Positions 37,917 to 48,210 of a stretch of 64,000 nucleotides of DNA are shown here, piece after piece. Below the pieces are notes generated by a model, which was not told the DNA's origin, made no database searches, and saw only the letters and a program-made list of their open reading frames with translations. The translations under genes and the position numbers were made by a program. The stretch is from CAWKAO01 sp963847665 (GTDB lineage Bacteria; Actinomycetota; Humimicrobiia; Humimicrobiales; Humimicrobiaceae): positions 682,001-746,000 of the forward strand of contig CAWKAO010000002.1 in the NCBI GenBank assembly GCA_963847665.1, written 5' to 3'. Within the stretch, counting starts at the first letter, position 1. The number at the start of each line of letters is the position of its first letter.

Positions 37917-39191
37917 TATATTACCTCCTCAGGTATTGCTATCCTTCCTGTAATAGCAGATGCTGCAGCAACTGCAGGACCGCTTAAATATACTTCACTC
38001 TTAGGATGCCCCATCCTTCCCACAAAATTCCTGTTTGTAGTGGAAACCGCTCTTTCACCTTCTGCAAGTATTCCCATATGCCCTCCCAGGCATGGTCCGC
38101 ATGTAGGCGTACTTACAACACATCCTGATTCTATAAATATCTTTATATACCCCTTTTCCATAGCTTCAAGATAGATCTTCTGTGTTGCCGGAATTATTAT
38201 GGTTCTAATTCCATTTTTTACTTTTTTACCGTGCAGTATCTCAGCTGCCATCTGCAGGTCTTCCATCCTTCCGTTTGTGCAGGATCCTATTACGACCTGG
38301 TCCACCGAGATGCCAGAAAGGTCTTTTGCGCTCCTGGCATTTGAGGGAAGATGCGGCATTGCGACCTGAGTCTCTATTTCGGAACAGTCTATTTCATAAG
38401 TCTCGTAATATTCAGCATCCATGTCAGGTTTAAAAATCCTGTAATCTCGTTTTGCTTTAGGCCTGACATATTCTTCTGTTATCCATCAACTTCAATTATT
38501 CCGAATTTTCCACCGGCTTCAATAGCCATATTACCCATCGTAAATCTTGAATCCATTGAAAGTCTCTCTATCACCGGGCCGGCAAACTCCATTGACATAT
38601 ATAGTGCACCATCGACCCCTATCATTCCTATGGTATAAAGTATGAGGTCTTTTCCTGTCACCCATGGCTTCAGGTTTCCATTATAGATAAACCTTATAGT
38701 GTCCGGTACCATAAACCATGACATCCCTGTTGCCATAGCAACTGCTACATCAGTGCTGCCTACCCCTGTTGAAGCAGCTCCCAGCGCCCCATAAGTACAG
38801 GTATGTGAATCTGCCCCTATTATCAGGTCACCCGGAAGCACCAGCCCCTCTTCTGGAAGAAGGCATGCTCTATTCCCATCTTTCCTACCTCAAAATAATT
38901 TTTAATACCAATTCTTTTACAAAATCCCTGATGAATTTACATTGCTGGGCAGATTTAATATCCTTATTTGGTGTAAAATGATCTGGAACGATGACTATTT
39001 TATTTCTTATCAAATACCCTTTCCACGCCTATTTTTTTAAACTCTTCTATTGCAAGAGGCATGGTTATATCATTTCCCAGGACCAGGTCCAGCTTTGCAT
39101 TTACCAGTTCTCCGACCTCCATGTATTCACGGCCACAATGAGCAGCCAGTATTTTTTGAGCCATTGTCTGGGGTGTTTTCATATCTCCCAC
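37916..39191 (-). CDS. leuC: Isopropylmalate/citramalate isomerase large subunit (about four frameshifts)
   Basis: Aconitase-family Fe-S enzyme that works with LeuD. A GTG start at 39191 with AGGAGAG upstream gives a reconstructed length of about 425, the HacA-like short type. Segments are MKTPQTMAQKILAAHCGRE, VIVPDHFTPNKDIKSAQQ, GADSHTCTYGALGAASTGVG, GSCTNGRMEDLQMAAEIL, and SGCVVSTPTCGPCLGGHMG (cluster cysteines), then NRNFVGRMGHPKSEVYLSGP. Frames change near 39000, 38920, 38855 and 38480; the intervening pieces (for example FEVGKMGIEHAF and IEVDEVTEEYVRPKAKRDYR) read through normally. Confidence 0.92.
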
Positions 39192-39240
39192 TTTAGATCT
39201 CTCCTTTTTTTAAACTTTTTATACTCCAATTCTTAGGGCT

Positions 39241-40752
39241 TTATTCATTTCCGATCTTGATCCTATTATAGGCATCGATATAGGCTTTTATGCTGGCTTC
39301 TATTACATCAGTCCTTATGCCGCTTCCCATGACTTCTGTATCATCGTACTGCACTATTATCTTAACGGCACCAATGGCATCTTTTCCTTCAGAGACAGCC
39401 TCTATGACGTAATCTATTAGTCTTACTTTCATGCCTGTTATGCTGTCGATGGCTTTAAATGATGCATCTACCGGACCATCGCCATATGATGCACTTTCCT
39501 TAAGTTCCCCTTTTATTTCAATACCTATGGTCGCAGTCGATTTTATGCTTGAACCATTGACTACCTGGTAATACTTGAGTTTAAAATATTCTTCTATCTC
39601 TCTTATCTCACTGCTCACTATAACTTTGAGGTCATTATCATTTATCTCACCTTTTTTTTCTGCAAGGTCTTTAAACCTTTCAAATGCTTTTTCGATCTCC
39701 TCCGTACTCAGGGAAAATCCCATTTCTTCGACCCTTTTTACAAAAGCATGCCGTCCGGAATGTTTTCCAAGCAGAAGTCTTGAAGATTGTGAGCCTATAT
39801 CTTCAGGCTGCATTATTTCATAAGTCGTCCTGTTTTTTAACATCCCGTCCTGATGTATGCCAGCTTCGTGTGTAAAAGCATTTCTACCGACAATAGACTT
39901 ATTGGGCGCCACAGTATATCCGGTCAGGTGCCTGACCAGTGAACTTGTCTTCATTATCTCCTTGAGATCTATATCAGTATAGAGACCGAGATCTTTTTTT
40001 CTTGTATCTATTATCATCGCTATCTCTTCCAGGGCAGCATTTCCTGCACGCTCCCCAATGCCGTTTACAGCTACCTCTATCTGTCCGGCGCCATGCTGGA
40101 CAGCAAGTAGGGAATTTGCCACTGCGAGTCCCAGGTCATTATGGCAGTGCACACTTAGTATTACATTCTCTATTCCTTCAATATTCTCTAATAGATGGTC
40201 TATAAGCCCTGAGAATTCTTCAGGCAGTGCATAACCCACAGTATCCGGGACATTTAACACTCTGGCTCCACTTTTTATGACTTCGCTATACATCCTGCAT
40301 AAGAAATCCCTGTCGCTTCTTGTAGCATCCATTGCAGAGAATTCGACCATGTCTGTGTACTTCCGGGCCCTTTTTACAGCATCTTTTGCCAGCTCTATCG
40401 CTTCCTCTCTTGTCTTTTTAAACTGGTATTTTAGATGAATATCAGAAGAAGATATAAAAGTATGTATTACAGGATTTTTTGCAAGTTTAAGTGCCTCACC
40501 AGCTGTATCTATATCTTTTTGTACAGCTCTCGCAAGAACAGCAATGCTCCTGTCCCTTACCTTTTTTGATATCTCGACTACAGAATTAAAATCACTTTTT
40601 GAAGAAATCGGGAATCCTGCTTCTATGATATCGACATTTAACCTGTCAAGCTGTTCAGCTATCTCGACTTTTTCCCTTACATTTAGGTGTATACCGGGAG
40701 CCTGTTCACCATCCCTTAATGTTGTATCAAAAATATATATTTTTCTAGACAT
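39241..40752 (-). CDS. leuA: 2-isopropylmalate synthase
   Basis: Condenses 2-oxoisovalerate and acetyl-CoA, committing carbon to leucine. The intact 503-residue protein has IYIFDTTLRDGEQAPGIHLN, EAGFPISSKSDFNSV, HTFISSSDIHLKYQ, VPDTVGYALPEEF, SVHCHNDLGLAVANSLLA, VNGIGERAGNAALEEIAM and NAFTHEAGIHQDGML with the metal histidines. A C-terminal regulatory domain follows (about residues 370-500, ending TDVIEASIKAYIDAYNRI), where leucine binds in homologues. It is upstream of leuC and leuD; leuB is not in the window. Confidence 0.96.
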   Translation of the reverse strand: MSRKIYIFDTTLRDGEQAPGIHLNVREKVEIAEQLDRLNVDIIEAGFPISSKSDFNSVVEISKKVRDRSIAVLARAVQKDIDTAGEALKLAKNPVIHTFISSSDIHLKYQFKKTREEAIELAKDAVKRARKYTDMVEFSAMDATRSDRDFLCRMYSEVIKSGARVLNVPDTVGYALPEEFSGLIDHLLENIEGIENVILSVHCHNDLGLAVANSLLAVQHGAGQIEVAVNGIGERAGNAALEEIAMIIDTRKKDLGLYTDIDLKEIMKTSSLVRHLTGYTVAPNKSIVGRNAFTHEAGIHQDGMLKNRTTYEIMQPEDIGSQSSRLLLGKHSGRHAFVKRVEEMGFSLSTEEIEKAFERFKDLAEKKGEINDNDLKVIVSSEIREIEEYFKLKYYQVVNGSSIKSTATIGIEIKGELKESASYGDGPVDASFKAIDSITGMKVRLIDYVIEAVSEGKDAIGAVKIIVQYDDTEVMGSGIRTDVIEASIKAYIDAYNRIKIGNE

Positions 40753-40841
40753 AATCTTATTTTATCCCCTGACAATTTTTATTTTAGCTTCATTATTTTC
40801 CATTATCGGAACAGCCTGATTAAAAAAACCCGGACCATTCA

Positions 40842-42428
40842 CTACATATTTACTGTTTTTATATTTTTAAAACCTGAGATCTTCTTAAACTTAGTCACCA
40901 TCTCAGGTGTTAGTTCGCTGTCAGTATTAATACCCATTACAGCTTCCCCGCCTATTTTTTTCCTTCCCACATGCATCGCAGCGATGTTGATATTAAGCTC
41001 CCCGAACGACATACCTATTCTTCCGATCTGGCCAGGCACATCATCATACCTGATAAAGGCCATAAACCTGGAAGGTACCATGTCAATAGCATATTTATCT
41101 ATTGAGACAAATCTTGGCTGGTTACGTATACCTGTCACTGTACCCGATACTGAAAGCCCCGCGTCCTTGCCGTTTCCGGTTAGAGTTATAAGATTTATAT
41201 AGTCTTTGGAGTGGCTGCTTTTACTCTCCTTGACCACAAGACCTTTTTCTTCTGCGATGAGTGGGGCATTGACCTGGTTGACACTTTCTGCACTGTATTT
41301 CTCAAGGATCTTTATCAGTATCATATTTGTAAGTATGCGGGTATCCTGGTCCGCGATCTTACCGAAATACCCCACTTCAATACTTTCCAGGTTACCTTCA
41401 AACAATCCATTGAAAAGTGCGCCCATGTATCCGCATAGCTCAAAAAATGGGGTTACTGCTTCCATGTTTTCCGGACTTACAGAAGTCATATTTACTGAAA
41501 ATGAAGCCGGTCTGCCCTGAAGTACTGAATCGACCTGCTCAGCTATCATAATACCGGCCCTGTCCTGTGCTTCATCTGTAGATGCCCCGAGGTGAGGTGT
41601 ACAGACTATTTCATCCAGTTCAAAAAGAGGAGAGTTCTGGCAGGGTTCTGTTTCAAAAACATCCAGAGCAGCTCCCCCTATCTGCCCTGCTTTTATGGCT
41701 TCAGCGAGTTCTTTTTCAACGATTATTCCTCCTCTTGCCGCATTTATAAGTACAACACCTTTTTTCATCTTCATGAATTCCTTGCTGTTGAAAAGACCTG
41801 TAGTATCCTTGTTTTTAGGCAGATGGATAGAGATAAAATCTGCTAAATTATAAAGGTCTTCAAGCCTGTTTGCACGCTCGATCCCAATTGATTTGAATCT
41901 TTCTTCAGTGGTAAATGGATCATAAGCCACTACTTTCATTCCAAGTCCCTGGGCTTTTTTAGCTACGAGATATCCTATCTTACCGAAGCCTACTACTCCC
42001 ATGGTCTTGCCTTCGACTTCCATTCCCTTGAATCGGGATTTCTCCCACTTGCCATTTTTTGTAGATTGATGAGCTTCAGGGATCTTTCGTGCCAGTGACA
42101 GCATCAGACCTATTGTGTGTTCTGCTACTGAAACACTATTGCTTCCAGGGGCATTTACCACGACTATCCCTTTTTTTGTTGCTGCAGGTATAGATACATT
42201 ATCTACACCTACACCGGCCCTTCCAATGACTTCGAGTTTATCTGCGGCTTCAATTATTTCATCGGTCATTTTTGTGGCACTTCTTATTATTATGGCACTA
42301 TAATCTTTAATATCTTTTTTCAACTGTTTTGGCTGAAGTCCCTTTTTAAGATCCACAACATATTTTTCTTCCAGCATTTTCCTGGCATTATCAGAAATAC
42401 CATCAGTGACCAGTATCTTCTTTTTCAT
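40842..42428 (-). CDS. serA: D-3-phosphoglycerate dehydrogenase
   Basis: First step of serine synthesis from the glycolytic intermediate 3-phosphoglycerate. The 528-residue long form has the NAD-binding GVVGFGKIGYLVAKKA, the substrate and catalytic segments GRAGVGVDNVSIPAA, INAARGGIIVEKELA and CTPHLGAST (catalytic histidine). The intervening ASB domain (about 320-450) and a C-terminal ACT domain (RYDDVPGQIGRIGMSFGEL) are the usual place for serine feedback. It follows a class V aminotransferase gene by about 28 bases, which probably supplies the next step. Confidence 0.97.
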   Translation of the reverse strand: MKKKILVTDGISDNARKMLEEKYVVDLKKGLQPKQLKKDIKDYSAIIIRSATKMTDEIIEAADKLEVIGRAGVGVDNVSIPAATKKGIVVVNAPGSNSVSVAEHTIGLMLSLARKIPEAHQSTKNGKWEKSRFKGMEVEGKTMGVVGFGKIGYLVAKKAQGLGMKVVAYDPFTTEERFKSIGIERANRLEDLYNLADFISIHLPKNKDTTGLFNSKEFMKMKKGVVLINAARGGIIVEKELAEAIKAGQIGGAALDVFETEPCQNSPLFELDEIVCTPHLGASTDEAQDRAGIMIAEQVDSVLQGRPASFSVNMTSVSPENMEAVTPFFELCGYMGALFNGLFEGNLESIEVGYFGKIADQDTRILTNMILIKILEKYSAESVNQVNAPLIAEEKGLVVKESKSSHSKDYINLITLTGNGKDAGLSVSGTVTGIRNQPRFVSIDKYAIDMVPSRFMAFIRYDDVPGQIGRIGMSFGELNINIAAMHVGRKKIGGEAVMGINTDSELTPEMVTKFKKISGFKNIKTVNM

Positions 42429-42456
42429 CTCTACCGCCCATCATCATTTAAATTTA

Positions 42457-43625
42457 TTACTGTTTATTCATGTAGTTATTTTCAAGAAAAACCTTTTCGA
42501 CTTCCAAAACTCCAGCACCAAGCTCGAACTTCCAGTTCTGTTCTTTGAGTGCAAATTCAAGTGCAGAGACGGCTATAAGAATATCAAAAATACCAACATA
42601 ACCAAGATGGCCGATCCTGAAAATCAGCCCTGTAAGCTTACCCTGCCCACCGGCAATCGTTACCCCATACTTAACCCGCATAGTCTTTGTCATCTGTTTC
42701 CCATCGATACCTTCCGGGACTTTGATCGATGTGACTGAAACACCCCTGTTTGCGGGATCTTTTACCAGCATCTCAAGGTTTAGCCTTTCACATGCTTTCT
42801 GCACTGCAAGTGCATTCACCCTGTGCCTTTCAAAGACATTTTCACGACCCTCTTCAAAAAACATATCAAGCGCCTTATTCATAGCTACTATTATGGATAT
42901 CCCAGGTGTCCATGGAGTCTGGGGTGGATTTTTATCCAGGTATTTTTTTGCAGCTAAAAGACTGAAATAAAACTTAGGAAGGTTTGATTTCTCTATCATA
43001 TTCCATGCTTTATTGCTCACACCCACAAATGAAATGCCTGTAGGGGCGCTTATAGCCTTCTGGGAGCCTCCGCAGACTATATCAAGGCCCCACTCATCTA
43101 CTTTTAATTCAGAGGCTCCTATACCGCTTATAGCATCTACAATAAGTATTGCGGAATGTTCCTTCACAATTTTACCTACTGTTGCGACATCATTTAAAAC
43201 ACCTGTGGAGGTCTCACTGAATTGGATCATAACCCCTTTTATTCTGGTGTCCTCTTTCAATTTTTTTTCAATATCTTCAGGATCCGCTGATACGCCCCAT
43301 TCGTAATCCAAAGACACAATATCAAGCCCATAGGTCTCACTTATCTTTTTGAACCTTTCCCCAAAATTTCCGACATTTACGACCAGGACCCTGTCTCCGG
43401 CAGAAAAAGCATTTGTAACCGCAGCTTCCATTGCACCTGTACCTGAGGATGTAAGGATAAAAACGTCATTTTCTGTCTGCATAAATCTTTGTAATTTTTT
43501 CGTCACTTCTGAAAAGATCCCTGAAAACTCAGGTGACCTGTGATGCATAAGAGGCCTTCCATGCTCGATCAGGACCTCTTCAGAAATAGGTACGGACCCG
43601 GAGTCATGATATAATTCTTTTTCAT
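42457..43625 (-). CDS. Class V aminotransferase, serine-pyruvate/alanine-glyoxylate type; probable phosphoserine pathway partner (N-terminal frameshift)
   Basis: PLP enzyme. I place the start at the ATG at 43625: a GAAAGGG ribosome site precedes it and the first residues read MKKNYIMTPGP, the typical family start. One base is missing near 43597, after which VPISEEVLIEHGRPLMHHRS continues. The open frame otherwise begins only at a TTG (43638) without a ribosome site. The PLP lysine lies in GGSQKAISAPTG; HHRSPEFSG, TSSGTGAMEAAV and the C-terminal RIGHLGYVGIFD are family features. Position before serA suggests that it transaminates 3-phosphohydroxypyruvate, as related enzymes do in anaerobes, but serine-glyoxylate or alanine-glyoxylate activity is possible. 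Confidence 0.85.
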
Positions 43626-43719
43626 TTTTCCCTTTCAAAAAAAGATAATAAAAAATTCAAGAACAAAAAATTTTTATTAAAAATATATGGTCTACCGCCT
43701 TGATTATGACCTTCTTCGA

Positions 43720-44207
43720 TTATTTTTTATTTCCTCTGGATAAGGCTATCTTTCCTGTCCGCACAAGCTCTAGAATTCCATATGGTTGTAGGAGCTCTTC
43801 AAGCGCCTGTGTCTTTCTGCTGGTGCCGGTTATTTCTATGACCAGGGATTTCTTTGCGACATCTACGATATTGGCTCTAAAAATATTTGCGATTTCCAGG
43901 ATCTCGGCCCTTGTGCTGTTTTCAGTGTTTACTTTTATAATCACCAGTTCCCTCTCAACAATATTTAATGGGTCAAGCTCCTGTATTTTTATCACATTTA
44001 TCAATTTGTAAAGCTGTTTTGTTATTTGTTCTATGCTATGAGTTTCAGCATTTACTACTAGGGTTATCCTGGATATGACTGTTCTCCTCTGTAGGCCCTA
44101 CAGCAAGGCTTTCAATATTGAATCCTCGCCTGCTGAATAGTCCAGCTATCTTTGCCAGTACTCCTGACCTGTTTTCAACCAGTACTGATATTATATGGTT
44201 ACTCCAT
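43720..44207 (-). CDS. ilvN: Acetolactate synthase small regulatory subunit (two frameshifts)
   Basis: ACT-domain subunit that activates IlvB and gives valine feedback. Start at 44207 with AAGGTGG five bases upstream. The N-terminal ACT domain reads SNHIISVLVENRSGVLAKIA then GLFSRRGFNIESLAVGPTEE, and after a shift near 44078 continues SRITLVVNAETHSIEQITKQ. The C-terminal domain (43720 to about 44004) has ERELVIIKVN, FRANIVDVAKKSLVIEITG and PYGILELVRTGKIALSRG. A second shift lies at the start codon region (about 44203). Length about 162 is normal. It is directly downstream of ilvB. Confidence 0.92.
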
Positions 44208-44251
44208 CTGAACCACCTTCTTATAATAGTTTTTTACATTTCATAATAGTT

Positions 44252-45961
44252 TTAGTCACAATCTAGCATCTGGTCTAGTGGAGAGCCTGAGAGCACCATC
44301 GGATAGACGTTTTCTTCCCTGTCTATCCAGAAATCGACCAGGACAAGGTTGTTTATCTTCGATCGCTTTCTTTATGGCATCTTCTACTTCTTCCTTTTTC
44401 TTTACCCTTATGCCAACACCACCATAAGCTTCTACAAGCTTTGACAAAGTCGACACTATTATGTATACTTGTCTGCGAATATCTTCTGTCCCAGAAAAGT
44501 TCCTGCCATTGCCTTACCATTCCAAGATAGCCATTATTTAAAAGCATTATCTTGACAGGCAGTTTATTTACTGCTGCAGTAGCACATCTCCTGTGATACC
44601 ATCTGTATGCTCCCGTCACCGGCTATATCGATGACTGTCTTATCCGGTACTCCGATCTTTGGCTCCGATAGCTGCAGGAAGACCAAACCCCATTGTCCCA
44701 AGACCTCCTGAAGTAATAAGTTCCTTGGGCTTTGTAAACCTGTAATACTGGGATGTCCACATCTGGTTCTGGCCTACTTCTGTGCATATGATAGCTATCA
44801 TCCTTCGTGATATCTATATTGTCTCTATTACAAAACCCGGCTTTATCTTTTCTGAATCTTTATCATATGTCAAAGGACACTGCTTTTTTATTTCAGGCAT
44901 CCTTTCTAGCCATTCACTCCTGTCAGCGCTCTTCTTTTTAGCCTTCATATCTCTGCATACCTGTTTTTCAAGCTCAGTCAAGACATTTTTGGCATCGCCC
45001 ACAATCGGTATATCTGCACTTTAACATTTTTCCCTATCTCTGCCGGGTCTATATCTATATGGATGACATCCGCATCTTTGGCAAATTCTGATAATTTACC
45101 TGTGACCCTGTCATCAAACCTTACACCGACTGAGATTATAAGGTCAGCTCTCAGTAAATGCAAGATTTGCATATTTGGTACCATGCATCCCTGCCATTCC
45201 CAGTGAAAGTGCGTCAGTCTCAGGGAAAACTCCCTTTCCTGTAAGGGAAGTTATTACCGGGACCTTCATAGTCTTCACAAATTCTCTAAGACTCATCACT
45301 TCCGCCGGATGATATGATTCCGCCTCCTGCAAAGATGACAGGCCTTTTGCTGTCATAGATCTTTGTAACAGCCTCTTTTACCTGTTTTGGGTTACCCTTA
45401 TACGTAGGTTTGTATCCTGCAAGCTTAAGTACTGCCTTTTTATTCTCATCTATCATGACCTCTTGATATATCCACAGGTATGTCTATCAAGAACCGGACC
45501 CGGCCTTCCAGTTGAAGCAATATGAAATGCTTCCTTTATGATCTTAGGAAGTTCCTTCATATCTTTTATAAGGTAATTATGCTTTGTTATAGGTGCCGTT
45601 ATACCGGTTATATCAGCTTCCTGGAATCCATCTGTTCCTATGACAGGGGTCTTGCTACCTGTCCTGTTATGGCAACAATGGGTATTGAGTCCATATAAGC
45701 ATTGGCGATACCCGTTATCAGGTTTGTCGCTCCAGGACCGGAAGTGGCAAGGCAGACACCTGTCTTTCCTGTAGCTCTGGCATAACCATCAGCAGCATGT
45801 GCCGCACCCTGTTCATGCCTTACCAGTATGTGCCTTATATCACTATCAAATAGAGCATCATATATGGGTATTACCACACCTCCGGGAAAACCGAAAATCA
45901 CTTCGACTCCTTCTTTTTTTAAGCATTTGATGAACATCTGTGCGCCTGTTATTTTTCCCAT
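44252..45961 (-). CDS. ilvB: Acetolactate synthase large subunit (heavily frameshifted)
   Basis: TPP- and FAD-dependent enzyme that forms acetolactate or acetohydroxybutyrate for valine, leucine and isoleucine. Family sequence appears in order over several frames: EVIFGFPGGVVIPIYDAL, RHEQGAAHAADGYARATG, TSGPGATNLITGIANAY, VPVITSLTGKGVFPETD, LGMAGMHGTKYANLA, GVRFDDRVTGKLSEFA, IHIDIDPAEIGKNV, IMLLNNGYLGMVRQWQELFW and finally VLVDFWIDREENVYPMV with a stop at 44252. Some seven or more one-base shifts fall within 1.7 kb, the densest in the window. Start at 45961 has a GGGGAG site. Total span gives about 570 residues, the family norm, so all parts appear to be there. Confidence 0.93.
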
Positions 45962-46010
45962 ATCATCTCCCCTTATATTTATTGTAACAACTTTATAACA
46001 AGTCGTTTTG

Positions 46011-46019
46011 ATTATAACA
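46011..46019 (-). promoter_or_regulatory. Extended -10 promoter before ilvB
   Basis: TGTTATAAT on the minus strand (46011-46019) in the 137-base gap between ilvD and ilvB, with a weak -35 region (TATCAA). A leader of about 45 bases would precede ilvB. Further upstream TTGACT is followed after 17 bases by TTATAA, a second candidate. I see no leader peptide or T-box. Confidence 0.45.
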
Positions 46020-46098
46020 TATAAAAATATTTTTGATATTTTTATTTTAAATACAGATTATTTTTTATAAATAAAATGTATTTTTAAAGTCAATTCAT

Positions 46099-47755
46099 TT
46101 ATTCAAGTACTGCACCCCTTGCTGCAGAAGTCACCATCCTTGAGTACCTGTAAAGATATCCCTCTTTTATTTTTATTGCTGGAGCCACCCATTTCTGCTT
46201 CCTTGCCGCAACTCTTCTTCATCCAGTTTTACATTTATGCAGTTATCCGGGATATTTATTTCAATCATATCTCCATCTTCTATCAATGCTATCGGACCAC
46301 CGGCCTGAGCTTCCGGAGAGATATGACCTATAGAAGCTCCTCTGGTCGCACCGGAAAACCTTCCGTCTGTGATAAGCGCTACATCTTTATCAAGCCCTAC
46401 TCCTGCAATAGAAGAAGTGGGCGCAAGCATTTCACGCATCCCCGGACCGCCCCTAGGCCCTTCATACCTGATGACGACAACGTCACCTTTCTCTATTTTT
46501 CCATTCAATATGGCTTCCATTGTTTCCTCTTCACTATCAAATACTTTTGCTTTTCCCCTATGTATAAGCATCGAGGGATCCACTGCTGATTTTTTTACGA
46601 CACAGCCTTCCGGTGCCAGGTTACCCCACAATACTGCAAGCCCTCCATCAATCGTATACGGGTCTGATACGGGTCTGATGACATCGTTATCTAATATTTC
46701 AGCACCAGATATGTTCTCTTTGACAGTTTTTGTTGTAACGGTCATAAGATCTCCGTTAAAAAGCCCATTCTTTAGAAGTTCATTTGCAACAGCCTCTATC
46801 CCGCCAGCAAAATAAAGGTCCTCAATATGGCTGGGTCCTGCTGGACTCAGCCTGCAGAGATTAGGGATCTTTTTGCTTATCTCATTTACAAGTTCTAGTG
46901 AAAAGTGCACTTTTGCCTCACTTGCTATCGCTGTAAGATGCAAAATAGTATTTGTAGAGCACCCTATTGCCATATCCATAGCCAGTGCATTTTTTATTGA
47001 ATCAATATTTATTATATCCCTGGGCTTTAGATTATTTTTTACAAGATCCATTATTTTCATTCCTGCAGTCTTTGCCAGCCTGAGCCTTTTTGAATAAACT
47101 GCAGGAATTGTGCCGTTTCCAGGTAGTGCCATACCGATAGCTTCAGAAAGGCAGTTCATAGAATTTGCTGTAAACATACCGGCACAGCTTCCGCAGGTCG
47201 GGCATGCTTCTTCTTCAAGTATTTCAAGATCATTGCACTATATTTTCCTGCTTTGTATTCCGCAACTGCTTCAAAACAGGTGCTCAGGTCTATAGCTCGG
47301 TCTTTTATTCTTCCTGCAAGCATCGGGCCTCCGCTTATGACAATAGAAGGTATATTTAACCGTAGGGCCGCCATTATCATGCCGGGAACTATCTTGTCAC
47401 AGTTTGGCACGAAAACAAGTCCGTCAAAACCATGTGCCATTACAACTGCTTCAATACTATCAGCGATTATTTCCCTGCTTGCAAGTGAATATTTCATCCC
47501 TGTATGGTTCATCGCTACTCCATCACAGATCCCTATGGTTGAAAACTGCTGCACCATGCCTCCACTCATAAGGACACCTTCTTTTGCAGCCTCAACGATA
47601 CTGTTCAGATTCATATGCCCCGGGATCAGGGTGTTTGCAGAATTGACAATACCTATAAGCGGCTTTTTAAGTTCCACATCTGTATAACCCAGAGCTTTAA
47701 AAAGGGACCTGTGCGGTAATCTTGATACACCTTTTTTCACATTTTCACTTCTCAA
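46099..47755 (-). CDS. ilvD: Dihydroxy-acid dehydratase (two frameshifts)
   Basis: Fe-S dehydratase that makes the 2-oxo acids of valine and isoleucine. Features are FKALGYTDVELKKPLIGIVN, the cluster cysteine in FVPNCDKIVPGM, CPTCGSCAGMFTANSMNCL (the second cluster region, read across a shift near 47235), AIGCSTNTILHLTAIA, NLAPEGCVVK, RYEGPRGGPGMREML and TDGRFSGATRGASIGHISPE. A missing base near 46195 cuts the open frame at 46173; the neighbouring frame gives a normal ending, KWVAPAIKIKEGYLYRYS followed by RMVTSAARGAVLE, with stop at 46099. Length about 552 is standard. It is the most upstream gene of the branched-chain block. Confidence 0.93.
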
Positions 47756-47903
47756 TTTTCCTCCCTAAAAATAATAATATTTTAATTAAACTCGCCCTTA
47801 GTATAATAATTTCAAATAATAGCAACAACAAATACAACATAGCATCTTTATTATAAAGATAGAATGATTTTATTATAGAAAAAGGTGATTAAATCATCCT
47901 ACT

Positions 47904-48029
47904 TTATGAGAGTAAAATACCCACTAGTAGAATGACTGATAGAATGACAGGAAGAAATATGATCACAAGATCCGTGATCATGGAACTTGAAACATGTCCC
48001 TGATATTTGTTATCAATTATTCCTGTCAT
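47904..48029 (-). CDS. Possible small single-span membrane protein (41 residues)
   Basis: A short open frame in the 450-base stretch between ilvD and the protease gene. It encodes a polar N-terminus (MTGIIDNKYQGHVSSSM) and then a strongly hydrophobic segment rich in Ile, Leu and Val (about residues 18-40) running to the stop. No convincing ribosome site is seen and I recognise no family. The coding sequence contains a perfect 8-bp inverted repeat (47959-47966 and 47974-47981). It could be a real small membrane protein, a remnant, or chance; the hydrophobic run is notable but AT-rich sequence favours Ile and Leu codons. Confidence 0.35.
   Translation of the reverse strand: MTGIIDNKYQGHVSSSMITDLVIIFLPVILSVILLVGILLS
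47959..47981. repeat. Perfect 8-bp inverted repeat
   Basis: ATGATCAC and GTGATCAT separated by 7 bases. It could be an operator-like dyad or a small RNA hairpin. It lies within the possible small ORF upstream of ilvD, in an otherwise featureless spacer (47756-48116) that shows no other recognisable element. Confidence 0.5.
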
Positions 48030-48116
48030 CTTTTTAAGATCAAAATTTTTTATTGGAAAAGTATGTTAGCACAAATATGCTATTTAAACAATATTAAAAT
48101 ATCCTTTTTATTGTAA

Positions 48117-48156
48117 ATAAGACGGGAAACCTTCTGTTGCAGGCTCCCCGTCTTAT
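48117..48156 (-). terminator. Hairpin after the trypsin-like protease gene
   Basis: Arms ATAAGACGGG (48117-48126) and CCCGTCTTAT (48147-48156) form a 10-bp perfect stem that can extend imperfectly inward. On the minus strand it lies about 55 bases after the protease stop codon and is followed by TTTACAATAAAAAGG, a short T run. Likely terminator of the protease transcript. Confidence 0.65.
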
Positions 48157-48210
48157 CGTTCCGATATTAAATTCTAACAATAATCCGATTTTAATTACTT
48201 TATCTGCTTT

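Noticed and set aside
43638..43640. TTG start for the class V aminotransferase
   Set aside because: No ribosome site, and the first residues do not match the family, whereas the nearby ATG at 43625 has both once one missing base is restored.
46650..46675. Tandem 11-base repeat (ACGGGTCTGAT twice) inside ilvD
   Set aside because: It encodes RPVSDPY at the normal place and length for the family, so no duplication event is needed.
35797..47755. Reading the leu/ilv block as decaying pseudogenes
   Set aside because: Intact leuA and serA are interspersed, all active-site motifs survive and only one-base shifts are seen, which fits sequence error better.
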